This document shows, piece after piece, positions 46,978 to 60,884 of a stretch of 64,000 nt of DNA. The notes below the pieces were generated by a model. That model searched no databases. It worked only from the letters and a program-made list of their open reading frames with translations, and was not told the origin of the DNA. Numbering within the stretch: the stretch's first letter is position 1; each line of letters starts with the position of its first letter. This DNA is from Paraphysoderma sedebokerense (lineage: Eukaryota > Blastocladiomycota > Physodermatomycetes > Physodermatales > Physodermataceae): positions 29,238 to 93,237 of the forward strand of contig JAHLJZ010000094.1 of NCBI GenBank assembly GCA_025602915.1, given 5' to 3'. The position numbers and the translations under genes were made by a program.

Positions 46978-48018
46978 TCATTTCCAATCATCAGACGTAT
47001 AGTGCAGCATTTCGTTGACATCGTAATGTTCGTACTCCCCAACAATATCAATTCCTAACACATTCACAAATCTTTCTCTCAGCCATGTCTCGAATTTCCC
47101 TTCGGAGAATCTGTGATGTTCGACCATTTTCTCCTTATCATTGCATCCTATTCTTATTAAAATCAGTCCCATTTCGCCTATAGTGAATTGACATTTGGGT
47201 TGCGGCCCGGTTCCATTGCTGGTAGAAGATATGCAGTCTAATTTCCCTGTTGAAGATGCTTTTGAACAAAATGTCTGAAAATGAATTGATTCCGAATGTA
47301 TCTCTGAGTTAGCCATTCGAATTGCGTTGGCCGATTTGTTGCTAGCGAATTCACCAAGAAAAGCTAACAGATTTACAGCATCAGATATGAACGCAGTTGC
47401 TAGAAAAATATCTAGTAAATCAAATAGTGTGGTTTCAAATATCCGCCAATTGTTAGTTAATAATTAATTTTGAATTGTTGACAAAGACCGAAAACTCACA
47501 ATCATCCTTCCATTTAACATCGCTGTTGTATTCGTAAACTGACAAACTCTCAAAGCCAAAATCCGGCTGTGAAAAATCAGTTATGCAGTCCATCAAATGA
47601 TGTGCCCTAAAACATACGACAATTCGAAATCCGGCATTAGTGATAATCCTCCTGCAGTCACTCAGAAGGTCGTTTATAGCTCAACTGATATCTTCTGCGA
47701 TATCAAATCATCAAAATTCGAAACGCTAAAGTCTGGCGGCACTTACCTAAATTTTGTTTCGTATTCTTCGGTGCCATTCCTCATTGCGTTCACCACCTTC
47801 TCTGCATCCGGTGCTTCAATGTAAATAACCAGTGACATAATGCCCATCGTACTGTAACTAACTACCCAATGAACCTCTTTCTGAATATTCAATTTTTTGC
47901 GAGACCTTACGAATGACTCGTATAACCGTGGTGTACCCAGGACCAACTTTCGAAAGTCGATGGCAGAGTCTCGGTGGAATGAAGATGGAAAAGGCAGCGA
48001 GAAGCAAATTGGTGGCAT
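46978..48018 (-). CDS. Protein of unknown function
   Basis: Minus-strand spliced gene, ATG 48018 (MPPICFSLPFPSSFHRDSA) to TGA 46978. Exon 1 encodes RKKLNIQKEVHWVVSYST and a short hydrophobic stretch MGIMSLVIYI, then EAPDAEKVVNAMRNGTEEYE. A middle exon near 47500-47610 gives HLMDCITDFSQPDFGFESLS. The last exon (about 46978-47430) is soluble and ends GEYEHYDVNEMLHYTSDDWK. Introns are AT-rich, about 50-130 bases. No signal peptide or known motif. The conserved-looking composition and correct splice signals support a real gene; I cannot name a function. Confidence 0.5.
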
Positions 48019-48782
48019 TTCGGTTAAGTGTGATTATAAATTACTAGAAAAGTCCTGGCAATATCTCTTGTTTTGATTAATTATCTTTGTCCCTATTGAG
48101 CCGCTCGATTGAAGGGGTTATGGGGCCAAAGCTGCTTTGCTAAATGAGCTATGTTTAATACCAAGGAAACGCAATCAGAGAAGATGGTGGAAAGGAGAGT
48201 CCGCTACGTATTTTTCCCCCAAAGCAATGATGTATTCAACTCGATTGTCCGTTGATTGGCAATGGAGCGTGAAGTGATTAAAAGGTGGCTTGGATACGTG
48301 TTGGAGGCGACAGTAATTTTAAACCAGCCCGCCCAGACGAGGATTGTAGAGGGTGAGCATAGTGGCACTACCCATATTAATCAATTGTCACTGAGATGCC
48401 TCTATTGCACCACTTGTTGCACTTTCTCATCTGGGATAAGGTCAGCACTTCAGTCATAATACATCTAGTGGCGTTCCTTGGCTCTTGAAAAGTCAAGTAA
48501 AAAATCTGCGGTCTTTTGTATTAGCGATATGATATCAAAGAATTTTGTTATGATTTCTTCTGTTTAAATAAAATGTCAGCAATAAATAAAGAGATTAATT
48601 ATTATCGGCGCACAATTGGCCCAGTGATTTGGCCCCTGTCGGGTTTTCAGTTCAACGCTCCCTCCGTCATTAAAATTGGTGCGCTTAAAAATTGCATCTC
48701 TCATCTACAAAATAAAAGCACCGTACCTTGCATCTTTTATAGTACTCTTGTTCATCTTTTTCTCTCTCGAGACTGATTAAAT
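48019..48782. other. Intergenic region between divergent genes
   Basis: About 765 bases between the unknown minus-strand gene and SEY1. It should hold both promoters. Short frames on both strands lack family features. Nothing else seen. Confidence 0.4.
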
Positions 48783-51700
48783 ATGTCCGACTATCCGACT
48801 CCTCCTCCGATATCTGACCTTCATCATGATAATCAATCTCAACCCGCCAACTCAGAAACTGCAGCCCCAACTGCCCGTCTTCAGATAGTTGACGAGAATA
48901 AAGAATTTTCGTATGTATTGCGACAATCGTCAAATTCACTCAAAATATTTACAAAACAATGAAATGTAAATTGAAATCGTATCTAACGTGTTTATTTACA
49001 CGATATTTGACTTCGTCGGAATTTGGATGTACATATACACAGGAGCCAGCTAGATTCTTACATGAAAAATAAATGGGGTCTGACCGACAAAGGATTTGAC
49101 TACAATGTTGTTGCAGTTTTTGGCTCTCAGAGTACAGGAAAGAGTATGTTGGTGAACTGTGTTCTTTCGTTAAGGATGGTTAATTTTGTCAGACAATTTC
49201 GATAATTGACCTGCAATTGATACAATAGGTACTTTACTCAATAGATTATTCAGGACAGACTTCCAAGTGATGAATGAAGATAGCCGTAGCCAGACCACTA
49301 AAGGTATTGCTTTCCGCTACTTCAAGATGAATGATATTAAGGTATTTGACGAAAATACATCCCAAGGTATTTGGCTTAGTCAAGCCAAGGGACATAATAC
49401 TCTGGTTATGGATGTTGAAGGAACTGATGGCCGTGAAAGAGGAGAAGATCAGGTAACTATACTCTTTGCTCTGTTGATGACTGGGATGAGTTTCTAACCT
49501 TGTGTATCGCCTCTAGGATTTTGAACGCAAGTCTTCGTTATTTGCTATCTCGATAGCCGAAGTCATTATCGTCAACCTTTGGGAAAGTATGGTTGGACTA
49601 TACCATGGTGCCAACATGGGATTGTTGAAAACAGTATTGGAAGTGAATCTTCAACTCTTCCAAAGGCAAGGGTGAGTTACCAATGAACTTAGAAGTGGAC
49701 GAATTTGAAATTCAGTTGTTGATGATTGTGAATCTGCCAATTTTAGTTCACCGAAAACGCTTTTATTCTTTGTCATCCGTGACCATATCGGTACAACATC
49801 GCTGGAGAGCCTCTCCAAAATCTTACAAGCTGATTTAGAAAAGATTTGGTCTAGTTTATCCAAGGTTGATGACGTTTCCTTTTCTTGTTATTCGAACTAC
49901 ATATCTAAAAGTTTAATGCAGCCAAAAGATCACGAAAATAGCAAAATATCTGAATATTTCGATTTTCAATTCTCGGCCCTCCCTCATAAAGTCTTACAAC
50001 CTGAAAAGTTTGAAAGCGAAGCCGAGCGTTTGCGTGAAAGGTATATCTCGAACAGATACCCGTACATAACAATCAACCTAACTTGTTTGCGCTAGATTCA
50101 CTGTCACTGCACATCCCCAGTTTGTCTTTCAAGAACGGTACAGAAAAGGAATTCCAGCTGATGGTTTCCCCAAGTTCGCCCATGACATATGGGTTTGTAC
50201 TTTATTTTTTAATCCGTCATAAACTAACGCATTAACCTCTGCCGTTGCTTAGTCGACGATTTTGTCGAACCGAGATCTCGATTTGCCAAGTCAGCAGGAA
50301 TTATTAGCGCAGTTCCGATGTGACGAAATATCTGCTGTATGTTCTGGGATATGGATCGCCTCGGCGCTATTTTATTTAAACTAACGGGTTCCCCTCCAGA
50401 CTGCATTCTCTAAATTTGTAGAGGAAGCAAAGCCAACTAAGCAACCAATTGATGCTGGCAACGTAGTAGAAGATTTGGGCACCACTTTGCAATCACTGAG
50501 AGACAACTATGTTGGTTCGTAATCGCTCCTCTCTCTTGAATTGGCGGATATAACGGTGCCGTACACGCAGTCTATTAACGTTGGCTACTCTTGTCAGCTA
50601 AATTTGATCAGCAAGCAAGCCGGTATCACCGTGACGTGTACAACCGAAAACGAACAGATTTACAAAGCAAAATGCACACTTTTTTGAACGTCTACTTTGT
50701 CGAGCAAATTCAAAATTTGCATAAGAAGTGTTTGACCAAGTTAAAATCTGAACTAGAGGTATGACCGACGGCGGAATTTATAGTTGCTTTCGTATTCTTG
50801 GGTCGGTTATTTTACTGATTTCATGTATATGTAGACAAAATTGAAAGCCACAGATGCGGATTTCCATTCCGTGGTGGAGAGTGTTGTTACCGATGTCAAA
50901 TCTTACTTCACTCGCGTCGCTAATGGTACAGTTCGGCCTCCTTTCACTCGTCGTGCTTTTGATATTCAGTAATCTTAATTCTTTCCAATTCAATTTCATA
51001 GACTCCAAATTATCAGGCACAGATTGGTCTTACGAGGAGTCTTTTAAAACTTTTGTGGATGAAGTTGATGATGTCGTCGCTAAGAAAAGGGAGGAAGAAT
51101 TACACAAAATGATTAAGGCATTGGAGGTGTGTTCCCTTTCTCGCACTGCTACTGGTATCTTTACCGTTAATGATATCTGTTAACCAACGTACTCTTAGAA
51201 ATACATTAAAAGCAACCTGTCCGAACCAGTTACAATGTTGTTAGGAGAGGCAAAACCTGACATGTGGAAGAAATTGGGAAAAGCCTTTACAGAAGTTGTT
51301 GAAGCTGTTTCTGCCGAGTTTATCAAGAAAGCCCAAGGTATACTTCTTATTAGTCCAGGCAAAAGCGAGTTACGGTCCTAACGAGTATTTCACCGCCAAA
51401 TGAAGCCTTCAACATGACGCCGGAAGAAAAACAACATCATTTGACATCACTCAAAGCTCAATGTCTCACCCATTTAAAATCAAAAGTTACAGAACAAACT
51501 TCCGATACTATGTTACTTTCCAAACTTCGTCATCGATTCGAGGAGGCATTCAAGTACGATTCAAAGGGTATACCGCGAGTTTGGAAACCAGAAGACGATA
51601 TCGACAAATATTATGAAGAAGCCAAAACCTCGGCCGAAAAGCTTTTCACATTGTTCAGCAAAATTGAACTTGACGTGTCCGAGCTTAAGTTAGATGACTT

Positions 51701-52199
51701 GAAGAACTCAGAATCACATTCTCAACTTGTTGATGAATTCCTCGGAACATCTCTCTTGCCGGCTTCAAAATTAGCTGATCTCCAGACAAGATTCAAGCGT
51801 GAGACAGACACCATCTACATTGAAGCAAAACGCTCTGTTGTTTCGACTACTGCCAAAATTCCTCAATGGGTTATCATTGTGCTCATCATTTTGGGTTGGA
51901 ATGAAGCAATGACAATACTGACTAATCCTATGTACTTTTTCGGATTCTTTTTGGCCGCTGGAGGTGGTTACTTACTTTGGGTGACGGGAATGTGGGGCCC
52001 AGTTAGTATTGTACTTGGTAGAGTCGCCACCGAAGTAGGGAAGCAGGCAGGTGACAAAATCAGAGAGTTAACCGAAAGTCAGAGAGCTGCCCGAAATCCT
52101 TATCTTCGTGCTAACGGGACGGCTACAGTCAGTGGCTCAAGTAGCCAGGGAAACTCAAGCGCTCAGAATCAAGACATTGAGATGAAGAAAAGAGATTAA
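48783..52199 (+). CDS. SEY1: SEY1/RHD3 dynamin-like GTPase, ER membrane fusion
   Basis: Fuses ER tubules by homotypic tethering (atlastin analogue of fungi and plants). Starts at ATG 48783 ([17 protein letters not shown]). The GTPase domain shows [15 protein letters not shown] split by an intron from [11 protein letters not shown] (P-loop), [10 protein letters not shown], then [16 protein letters not shown] (switch/G3) and [12 protein letters not shown] (the RD motif of the family). A long helical bundle follows (for example [21 protein letters not shown] and [14 protein letters not shown]). Two close hydrophobic helices near 51870-52030 ([30 protein letters not shown]) form the membrane hairpin. 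A cytosolic tail ends DIEMKKRD at 52199. At least ten introns. Confidence 0.93.
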
Positions 52200-52619
52200 G
52201 GATTAGACGGCTGCTGCGGTTAGAGTTGTGTTGAATTGCTGATGCCATTTTAGCGGGGATAGAATGATTCAAGCGATTTTTTAAAGTAGTGGCAGTAAAT
52301 GCACGTCCTTTTTCAAGCGATTTTATCAGTACGCCGCTGCTATGAATAACTTTGTTGTAACATGAATAATTATCTCTTAGTACGGATATAAATCCTATAT
52401 TTTCAACTATCTTGTAATAATTTGGCTTGGTCATGTGCGAATGTGAATTCAATAATATTCTTTGATCAATTGATTACATATAGTAATAATGTTTGAATTA
52501 ATCACGTTTTTGATCTCTTCCGGTGAGGGAGTCTACATAATTCACGGTTGATTGTCTTGTAGAGGCGGCCGTGGTCGGAGGCCACTGGCAAACATCTCTT
52601 TACAAGGTTAATTTATTCG
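52200..52619. other. Intergenic spacer
   Basis: About 420 bases between two plus-strand genes, with SEY1 3' UTR-like AT-rich sequence. Nothing else seen. Confidence 0.4.
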
Positions 52620-53895
52620 ATGTCAAAAACGGCCACCACATTTATTACAAAAGTGCGAAATTCATTCGACAATGCTCTCAAAGCAGGGCATTTGATCTTC
52701 TCTGAAACTTCGGTGGAATATATTCTTGATCATGGAGTTAATGTAGGTTCTGCCGTTGGCTAATTCTGGTTATCACGTTGAGGAATACTTTTCAAAGGAA
52801 GATGTACGGAGCATATTATTCAGTGTTGATTAATTTAACAATTCTTGAATTAGTTCCAAGTACGACTAGCTCCCTCACTAGCGAAGAAACCCGAAAAAGC
52901 AGATACCAAAGCGCCGGAAAATACAAATGGTAACAATGAAAACAACAATTTGAAGAAGCGAAACCCATTTTTACCGTATGACGAGAACATGTTTGTTGAT
53001 TTGTTGGGGGACCGTCATGTCTGTCTGTTGAATAAGTTTTGTATCGTTCGAGATCATTTGTTAGTAGTTACGAAAGGTTCGGTCATTGTTCATTATCCTA
53101 CGTTGACACTTTCAACGTATAAGGGCAACATTTGGATACTGACACGAATCAAATCAGATTTTCAGAGTCAATTGGATCCTTTGAATGAAAGCGATTTCTC
53201 TGCTATCTATGAATGTTTGAGGAGGGTTGAACGTGATGGTGGACAACCGTATCTGGTGTTTTTCAATGCCGGAGAATTGTCCGGGGCAAGGTAATCTTAT
53301 TCAATTATACCACAACCTACAAGTAAGTATTAAAAATCGGCCGATGTAGTCAACCTCATAAACATGCCCAGATAATACCGATCACGGAAGAATTGCCGAT
53401 AGAGAGACTGATACGCAGTGATTTCAAGGCAATGGTTGGGTCCAAACATGGTTGTGTATTTTCTTGTGAGCCCGATTAAAAATACATGATTTTTTACAGT
53501 CTAATACAAATTTAGAGCCGATGTCGTTGCCCTCACTAGCGGTCGATAATTATTTCCACTTCATTCCTTCCTTATTCACCCAACACAATCCATCCCAAAC
53601 GCTATACTCCATATACTCATGTCTTCTGACGAAGATGAACTCCAATTATTCTCCACCATACCCTCATCATCATCCGTACCTCTCCTATAATTTTATTATG
53701 ACCTCATCGTGGATGTTAATGGTTCCAAGAAAAGAAGAAAAATATGAAAACGTTTCGGTAAACTCTGTAGGATGGGCAGGAATGTTCTTGGTTAAAACTG
53801 GCGCAGAGAAAGATATCGTTAAAACCGCAGGACCAATGGGAGTGTTAAAGAACTTAGGTTTTGAAAGGAAGATTGGTGAACAGAGTAGCTTTTAG
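52620..53895 (+). CDS. APA2: Ap4A phosphorylase (ATP adenylyltransferase)
   Basis: Splits diadenosine tetraphosphate with phosphate to ATP and ADP. Starts at ATG 52620 (MSKTATTFITKVRNSFDNAL). Later exons show NKFCIVRDHLLVVTK, then the segment SDFQSQLDPLNESDFSAIYE and the nucleotide-binding motif SGASQPHKHAQIIPI, whose first half (FFNAGELSGA) is split from the rest by an intron at about 53291. HKH is the HIT-like catalytic motif. YNFIMTSSWMLMVPRKEE and SVNSVGWAGMFLVKT follow, as in yeast Apa1/Apa2. Between 53075 and 53145 the exon carries an extra-looking segment (VIVHYPTLTLSTYKGNIWIL) that may be a retained intron rather than protein. Stop at 53895. Confidence 0.88.
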
Positions 53896-54359
53896 ATACA
53901 GAGTGACGCAGCCACCTCAACAACGCTTCAATGAAAGGCCGTATCCCTTCGTTTATGATAGAATTCATGAAGACAAAATTAATATAGCCTACTACCCTAG
54001 AATGAAGGATCTCCGTCTTTTGGCATTGTATTACAACATAATTAGATACCATGAGAAGCTTAGGGATGAATTGGCTCCTCTTAATAGATAGCCCCGATGA
54101 ATGGCACGATCTTCGTAAGTCTTATACCAGAAGAAAATGGCGAAAAAGCCGTTCAGAATGGTATCAACTCTAAACATTGTCTGAATTGATTTCGCTTTTT
54201 CCTTTACTCGATTAATATGTCGATTGAGCTTGAAGATTGCTGCATTCATAATCCAAGTAGTATCCATTGTACACTTTGACATTTGTTTCGCGTCTCAACT
54301 CCACTTCCTCATTTTTTCCACACCGTCACCTTCCTGCATCTATATCCAGCATCTTTGCG

Positions 54360-54390
<31 letters not shown>

Positions 54391-54403
54391 GGTACAGAAA
54401 AAG
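53896..54403. other. Spacer with two small overlapping open frames of uncertain status
   Basis: A plus-strand frame runs on to 54091 (PYPFVYDRIHEDKIN...LRLLALYYNII), overlapping the end of the Ap4A phosphorylase in another frame. A minus-strand frame from an ATG at 54282 to TAA 54031 encodes 83 residues (MSKCTMDTTWIMNAAIFKLN...GFFAIFFWYKTYEDRAI). Both look helical; at most one is likely real. I favour the minus-strand one as a possible small membrane protein, but neither is supported by a family match. Confidence 0.25.
54364..54390 (+). repeat. (AT)n microsatellite
   Basis: About 13 uninterrupted AT units just before the start of the next gene. The last unit creates an ATG with the following G (54389-54391), in frame with the likely true start 15 bases later. 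Confidence 0.9.
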
Positions 54404-56083
54404 ATGAAGACTTGCGTCTCGCTGATGTTGGGCATATTAGGGTCCCTTGCGACCCTGGCCTCCTCCGCCGACATCATATCGGACGGTGAGTACCTTTATC
54501 TGCCGACAAGCACCGTCAATACTGTATCGCTTCGTCATTGACTATATCATTTGTACCATACTTTTCGCTCACGAATAGGACTAAACATGCTTCCCACTAC
54601 TGGAGACTATTTCCTGTACGATACTCTTAAAGAGGCTGTTGCGACTGCCTCCCCTTTGCTTTCATTTCCATTGCGACTATCACCTGGTTTATTCCGTTTT
54701 ACAGGGGAAATCTCGACAGTTGGAATGAAATGTCCTGGCGTAGGAGTTAAATTTAGACTTATTCTGAAAGACTTGTCCCCTGATGTATGCACATTGCAAG
54801 GCTATAATCTTCGACAGAAGAGAGCTGTTATTATGCGCGAAATGGAGCTGGATAATGGGCAATACGAGGTTTTAAATTCAAATGATGCGAATGTCTTCGA
54901 ATTGCCCATTTCAACAGACGGTTTTCGCTCATCATTTAGTACCGTCATAAAAATAGATGGTGTTGAAGATGAGCAGAGAGAAGCAACATTGGAATTGGTT
55001 GCGGAACCTGAAGCGTGGAAGGAAGGAAATGAATGTTTAAGCAGTGAAAGTTATCCTATAGTATCACTGGGGCATTTACGGTTTTCAGAAGTTGATGAAG
55101 GTTTGTTTGCCTTAATTTATTCTGCGACCTATTCGAATTCGTAATTGCCGACTTGTTAACGATTTCGGTTTTGGGTCCCAGCATTATCAGATATTCCTTG
55201 CGGTCAATCGATGATTTCGTTCCAACACGATCCAACCAAACATATATTACCGTTTAGATTTGGAAAGACTCTCCTTGGAGGTTCTCGCCCTACCATCCTC
55301 AGTAAAGATTCTCTGCTGCTAAAAGAAACGGAGCCTTATCAGATACAGCTTGTTGTTCCAGTAGTTCCCAAACGTTTGTGAAAACGATCCCTTACGATAC
55401 ACTGCTTCGTGGAGACTTTTTTCTAACTACAAATCTCAATACATAGGCAAGTATCAAATCTCATTTTTGGCAGTTTTTCCTTCATTGTCGGAGGACGAAT
55501 TAGCTGCCGTTGGCATAGCAGATTACTACACTATATCGATTCCCAATATCAATTTCATCAGACGAATCATTCCTTCTTCAAGTCCCGTGAAGATATCAGC
55601 AGAGTTTGAGGTGGACTCAAAATTTGAGTCATTAGTGATTACGCTAGGTCATGCATGGAGACAGGGCCAAACTGGACTTGAAGGCACGGAAATGAGGATT
55701 GAGAATTTCCAATTCGTCGAAGTATGCGGTAAGTTTGATCTCAACATGCTACATACGCTCCCCCCGCGAAGGTTCTTTCAATTAACCCGCATGAAAAAAC
55801 TATACATCCTTGCGTGACCAATGTAGACACTCGAATGTATCTTCCGCGAACTGTTCGAATCCCCGCGTGTAAGGCAAGAATGACAGAAAATTCGAACCTG
55901 CCAACAGAATCGTTCACGGCCAGCGAAGAGAATAGCGGCAATAGTGGAAGCCCACAGCTTTCCGTCCGAACACATTTAACACCTGTCCCTGAACAGGTAG
56001 ATTTGCGAGATTCTGATCGTATCGGTGTGCGATCTGTTAATGAACAGTTAGACCATGACGGTTTGGAGAAGGAAGAGCTCTGA
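54404..56083 (+). CDS. Secretory-pathway protein of unknown function
   Basis: ATG 54404 was preferred over the in-frame ATG at 54389 because MKTCVSLMLGILGSLATLAS gives a clean signal peptide. The rest is a beta-rich, soluble-looking luminal or extracellular protein with scattered Cys: FPLRLSPGLFRFTGEIS, GVGVKFRLILKDLSPDVC, then two related-looking repeats near 55195-55375 (ILPFRFGKTLLGGS) and 55445-55735 (PVKISAEFEVDSKFESLV). Introns near 54486, 55096, 55375 and 55730 join in frame. The C-terminal exon (55832-56083) is polar and disordered with no GPI or membrane segment, ending DHDGLEKEEL. No family recognised. The terminal EEL is not a standard ER-retrieval signal. Confidence 0.55.
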
Positions 56084-56567
56084 TCACTCATGCGATATAT
56101 ATGTAGAATAATTGCGCGGTCATCATCACTATAGAAGGGAATACATCTGTTTCATCGCGATACGAATAAAGTAGGCAATATATTTAAAAAAATCTCTCGT
56201 TTGATACTTTGCATTTGAATTACGATAATAGTCGATTATGTCGTGGACAAAAAGTGTTGCCTTCATTTGAACCTTATCAAACTTCCTCATTCCTCACCAG
56301 GGTTTTCCTCAGCAAAACAACTCATGTTCCAGGAAGCTTAATCCTCACACGAATAGAACATACCGTTTGATGCAATATATAACCCTGTTGACCCAGCAGG
56401 ATGATCCCAATCGCTGACTTATGTAATTCCGTATTTACGCCGACATGACCAGCGTTGCAATTTGTCTTGATTACTAACGCGGCAAAGGACATAAAAGTCA
56501 AGTCAATCTTTTTTTTCGAATTGCCACATTTGAATATATTCGTATCGCACTGTATAAGTTATCCAAT
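56084..56567. other. Intergenic spacer
   Basis: About 485 bases between two plus-strand genes. Nothing supported. Confidence 0.4.
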
Positions 56568-58264
<1,697 letters not shown>

Positions 58265-58964
58265 TATGTGAGTAGTGTATCCAATTATGTGAATCACAAG
58301 AATTCTCCAAATTGTTCCGTCAGCTGGGTGATTCTAGACAATCATTTATATTGTAATCAAAGAACAATAAAGAGTTGTCCGTTGTAAGAATGTTGAAATT
58401 ATCAGACTAGCAAAGTGCCAATTCGAGCTTCGACAGCAGCCAAACGGAAGAACAGGATTATGCGGGATCAGGCGCGAGGCTGGAGGCAAGGAAAACGCGG
58501 GCACAACGGGGATTGTGTCGGATCATGATTGTGGTGTTGCGGGGTTGCTGTAACACCGTATTGGGCATTGCATGGATGATATCGGGGCGAGGAGATTGTG
58601 GATACATTCTTCCAGTGATTCGATGCAGACGAACGCCCTCATTCAGGCTGCAGAAAGGGTGAAAAATTTTCAACGGAGACAGGAACAAGCCAAAATATAG
58701 AATTTGCACACATTAGCCACTCATATCTGAATTGTTGTTGCTTTTATTGCTGATTGGAAGTGCCGGAGAAAGCCTCGATTGCACAGTCGTATTTAATTCT
58801 TATTCGGACAGTGCAGTGTGCTTTTCTGTCATCCAGAGTTGAAACTATTAAATACCATTACGCCAGCGTCATTCTCGTTGCTGCACATTTATTACATATA
58901 CCCTCGATTGTAACCCCAAATTCGACCTGCCGTTATCATTATTATTTTACGTCAACCCTCAACC
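58265..58964. other. Intergenic spacer
   Basis: About 700 bases. A GC-richer open frame on the minus strand (58458-58709) has no ATG near its start (only one internal, at about 58609) and no family match; it may be a small gene but I do not annotate it. Otherwise nothing seen. Confidence 0.35.
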
Positions 58965-60431
58965 ATGGCACCCACTGCTGAACCAACTGCTGAACCGACT
59001 ACATTTGCAAAGAGAATCGCTTCAGCAGAGGAATATGTGAGTGAAAAATTGGGAGGTTCGTCAATTGCTTCAAAGGTAAAGCTCAATGGCCGTTCTCCCC
59101 AGGAATAGTTTATCCGGTATATGCAGTTGATGGTAACTAAAACATATATTGCTTATCCAGATGAAGGATTTGGAAGATGTGATGTCGAATGTAAAGCAAT
59201 CAATGAACTTACAAAATACATCGTTGCAAGATTTGCAAGGGCAATTATCAGGGTAAGTTATTTATATTAACTATGCGCCGTTAACAATAGATGTCTAACA
59301 ATTTATGTTTGCTTTCAAAGACTCAGCGAAAAATTATACAACTTCTCGAGTTCCACCGGTACTTCACCAATTTCAACTCCGGTTGACAGTGTAATAACTG
59401 ATGCGAGTGACAATGAAAGTTTTCAAAGCCCAACAATTTCACCAAATATAGCCACTAGAGATATCGAAATAATCAACCAGTCCGTTGAGGAATCAGAAGA
59501 ATTCGATATGCAGTTTCATCGGTTATCTAAAACTTTGGAAAATTTGATATCGGATGGCCAGTCTGCGTTAACTTCTCCGCTCACATACGACGATGACCTG
59601 AAACCACTCGAGATGTATAATTTTGACGAATCTTCTTCAATATATTCTGGTAAATCTAGCCCTCTTGCTCGCAATTCGTTTCCTTCCGGTGTCGCATTTG
59701 ATGAATCGGTAATTCCATACGATGGAGATACTGGTCTCGACGTATCCAATTCACACCAAAGTACAATCAATCAATTAAATGGCAAGCGTACTCTAAAATT
59801 TCGACGAAGGATAACTCCTTTGTCTCCGGTTGACACAGACAGCCCCCAAGATTATCTTCGGCGCAAATATTCCAAATCCCCCCCTCTTTCTCCGTCGGCC
59901 CACACCGGTTCTCCATCATTTGATAACTCTCAAAATCGTAATAATCGCAACGCTGCCATAACACCGCAAGGCGGTGCTGTTCCTGATTTTGCCAATTTAC
60001 CATCCGACGTGCCCTTTAATCCGGAAACTCAACGACTGATGAACCGAATCCCGTACCAACCTCGTTCTAATAGTAATGACGATGAGCCTGAATTACCTGA
60101 ACTATCTGATATCCTTCATATTAAATTTCTCGGTCTTACACTGAAATCTTGGCTTTATATTTGCCTTTTCGCATTCTGGTTTGGACATCTGAGGGCTTTA
60201 GTCATGACTATATTTGCTATGGTCACACTTAAATTGGCTTCAAAGAAAATTATTGGATGGGTCGCCGAAGTTAGCGGGGATATTGCTGAAATGATTATAA
60301 AGGAGAACGAGTTGGAATTACAGAGAAAGATTAACCATCAACAGCAGCAATATCAGAAGCGAAATCGACCCACTGGAGCTCGGAGGAATGTTCAACCGAA
60401 TGTAGCTCCGATTAAGACAGTTCAGATATAG
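58965..60431 (+). CDS. Membrane-anchored, mostly disordered protein of unknown function
   Basis: Starts at ATG 58965 (MAPTAEPTAEPTTFAKRIAS). Introns near 59077-59160 and 59253-59320 join in frame. The long middle is Ser/Asp/Pro-rich and disordered (SPPLSPSAHTGSPSF; RRRITPLSPVDTDSP), with several Ser-Pro sites that suggest phosphorylation by proline-directed kinases (inference). A hydrophobic stretch near 60130-60235 (LKSWLYICLFAFWFGHLRAL, VMTIFAMVTLKLA) could be one or two tight membrane segments, possibly a hairpin. A charged helical tail (ENELELQRKINHQQQQYQKR) and basic end follow. The layout recalls lipid-droplet or ER-shaping hairpin proteins, but I have no specific match. Confidence 0.5.
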
Positions 60432-60884
60432 TCTGCCGAAAGAGTGAACCGATTTTAGTGATTCCCTACACGTGCTGCGTAAAAACCGTTCATTCTTCCT
60501 TCTTGCTTTTTTGGACGAATAGGTTGGCTATTATAGTCAATGGTACTATGATTGTTAAGTATAAATATTCTATACCATAATGTAGAAATTTATTAAAATA
60601 TAACACTATTCAGAAGGTTAACTACTAAGTGAAACATTGCATAAAAGATACCTCGTATTTGCCTTGTGGAACAATTAGAGAATTTTCGAAACTCTGTACC
60701 CAATTCTCAGACCACCAACGAGACTTTAAAGAAAAAAGCCCCACATGAACTTATGCGTATAAATAATCCGGTTCTTTATTTATCTAACCCATACAAAATA
60801 AATAATACTTCATACATATCTGTTTGCCACAAGTAATAATATGCTTATACAATAAAAACAAAGACAACATGTACGGCAACTCTG
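60432..60884. other. Intergenic spacer between convergent genes
   Basis: About 450 AT-rich bases between two convergent genes; contains AATAAA-like words near 60800-60855 on either strand that could serve as polyadenylation signals. Nothing else seen. Confidence 0.4.

Noticed and set aside
53861-54091. Plus-strand small gene overlapping the end of Ap4A phosphorylase
   Set aside because: It overlaps a clear gene in another frame, begins without ATG, and competes with an equally open minus-strand frame.
58458-58709. Small minus-strand gene
   Set aside because: No ATG near its start, no family match and no supporting splice signal.
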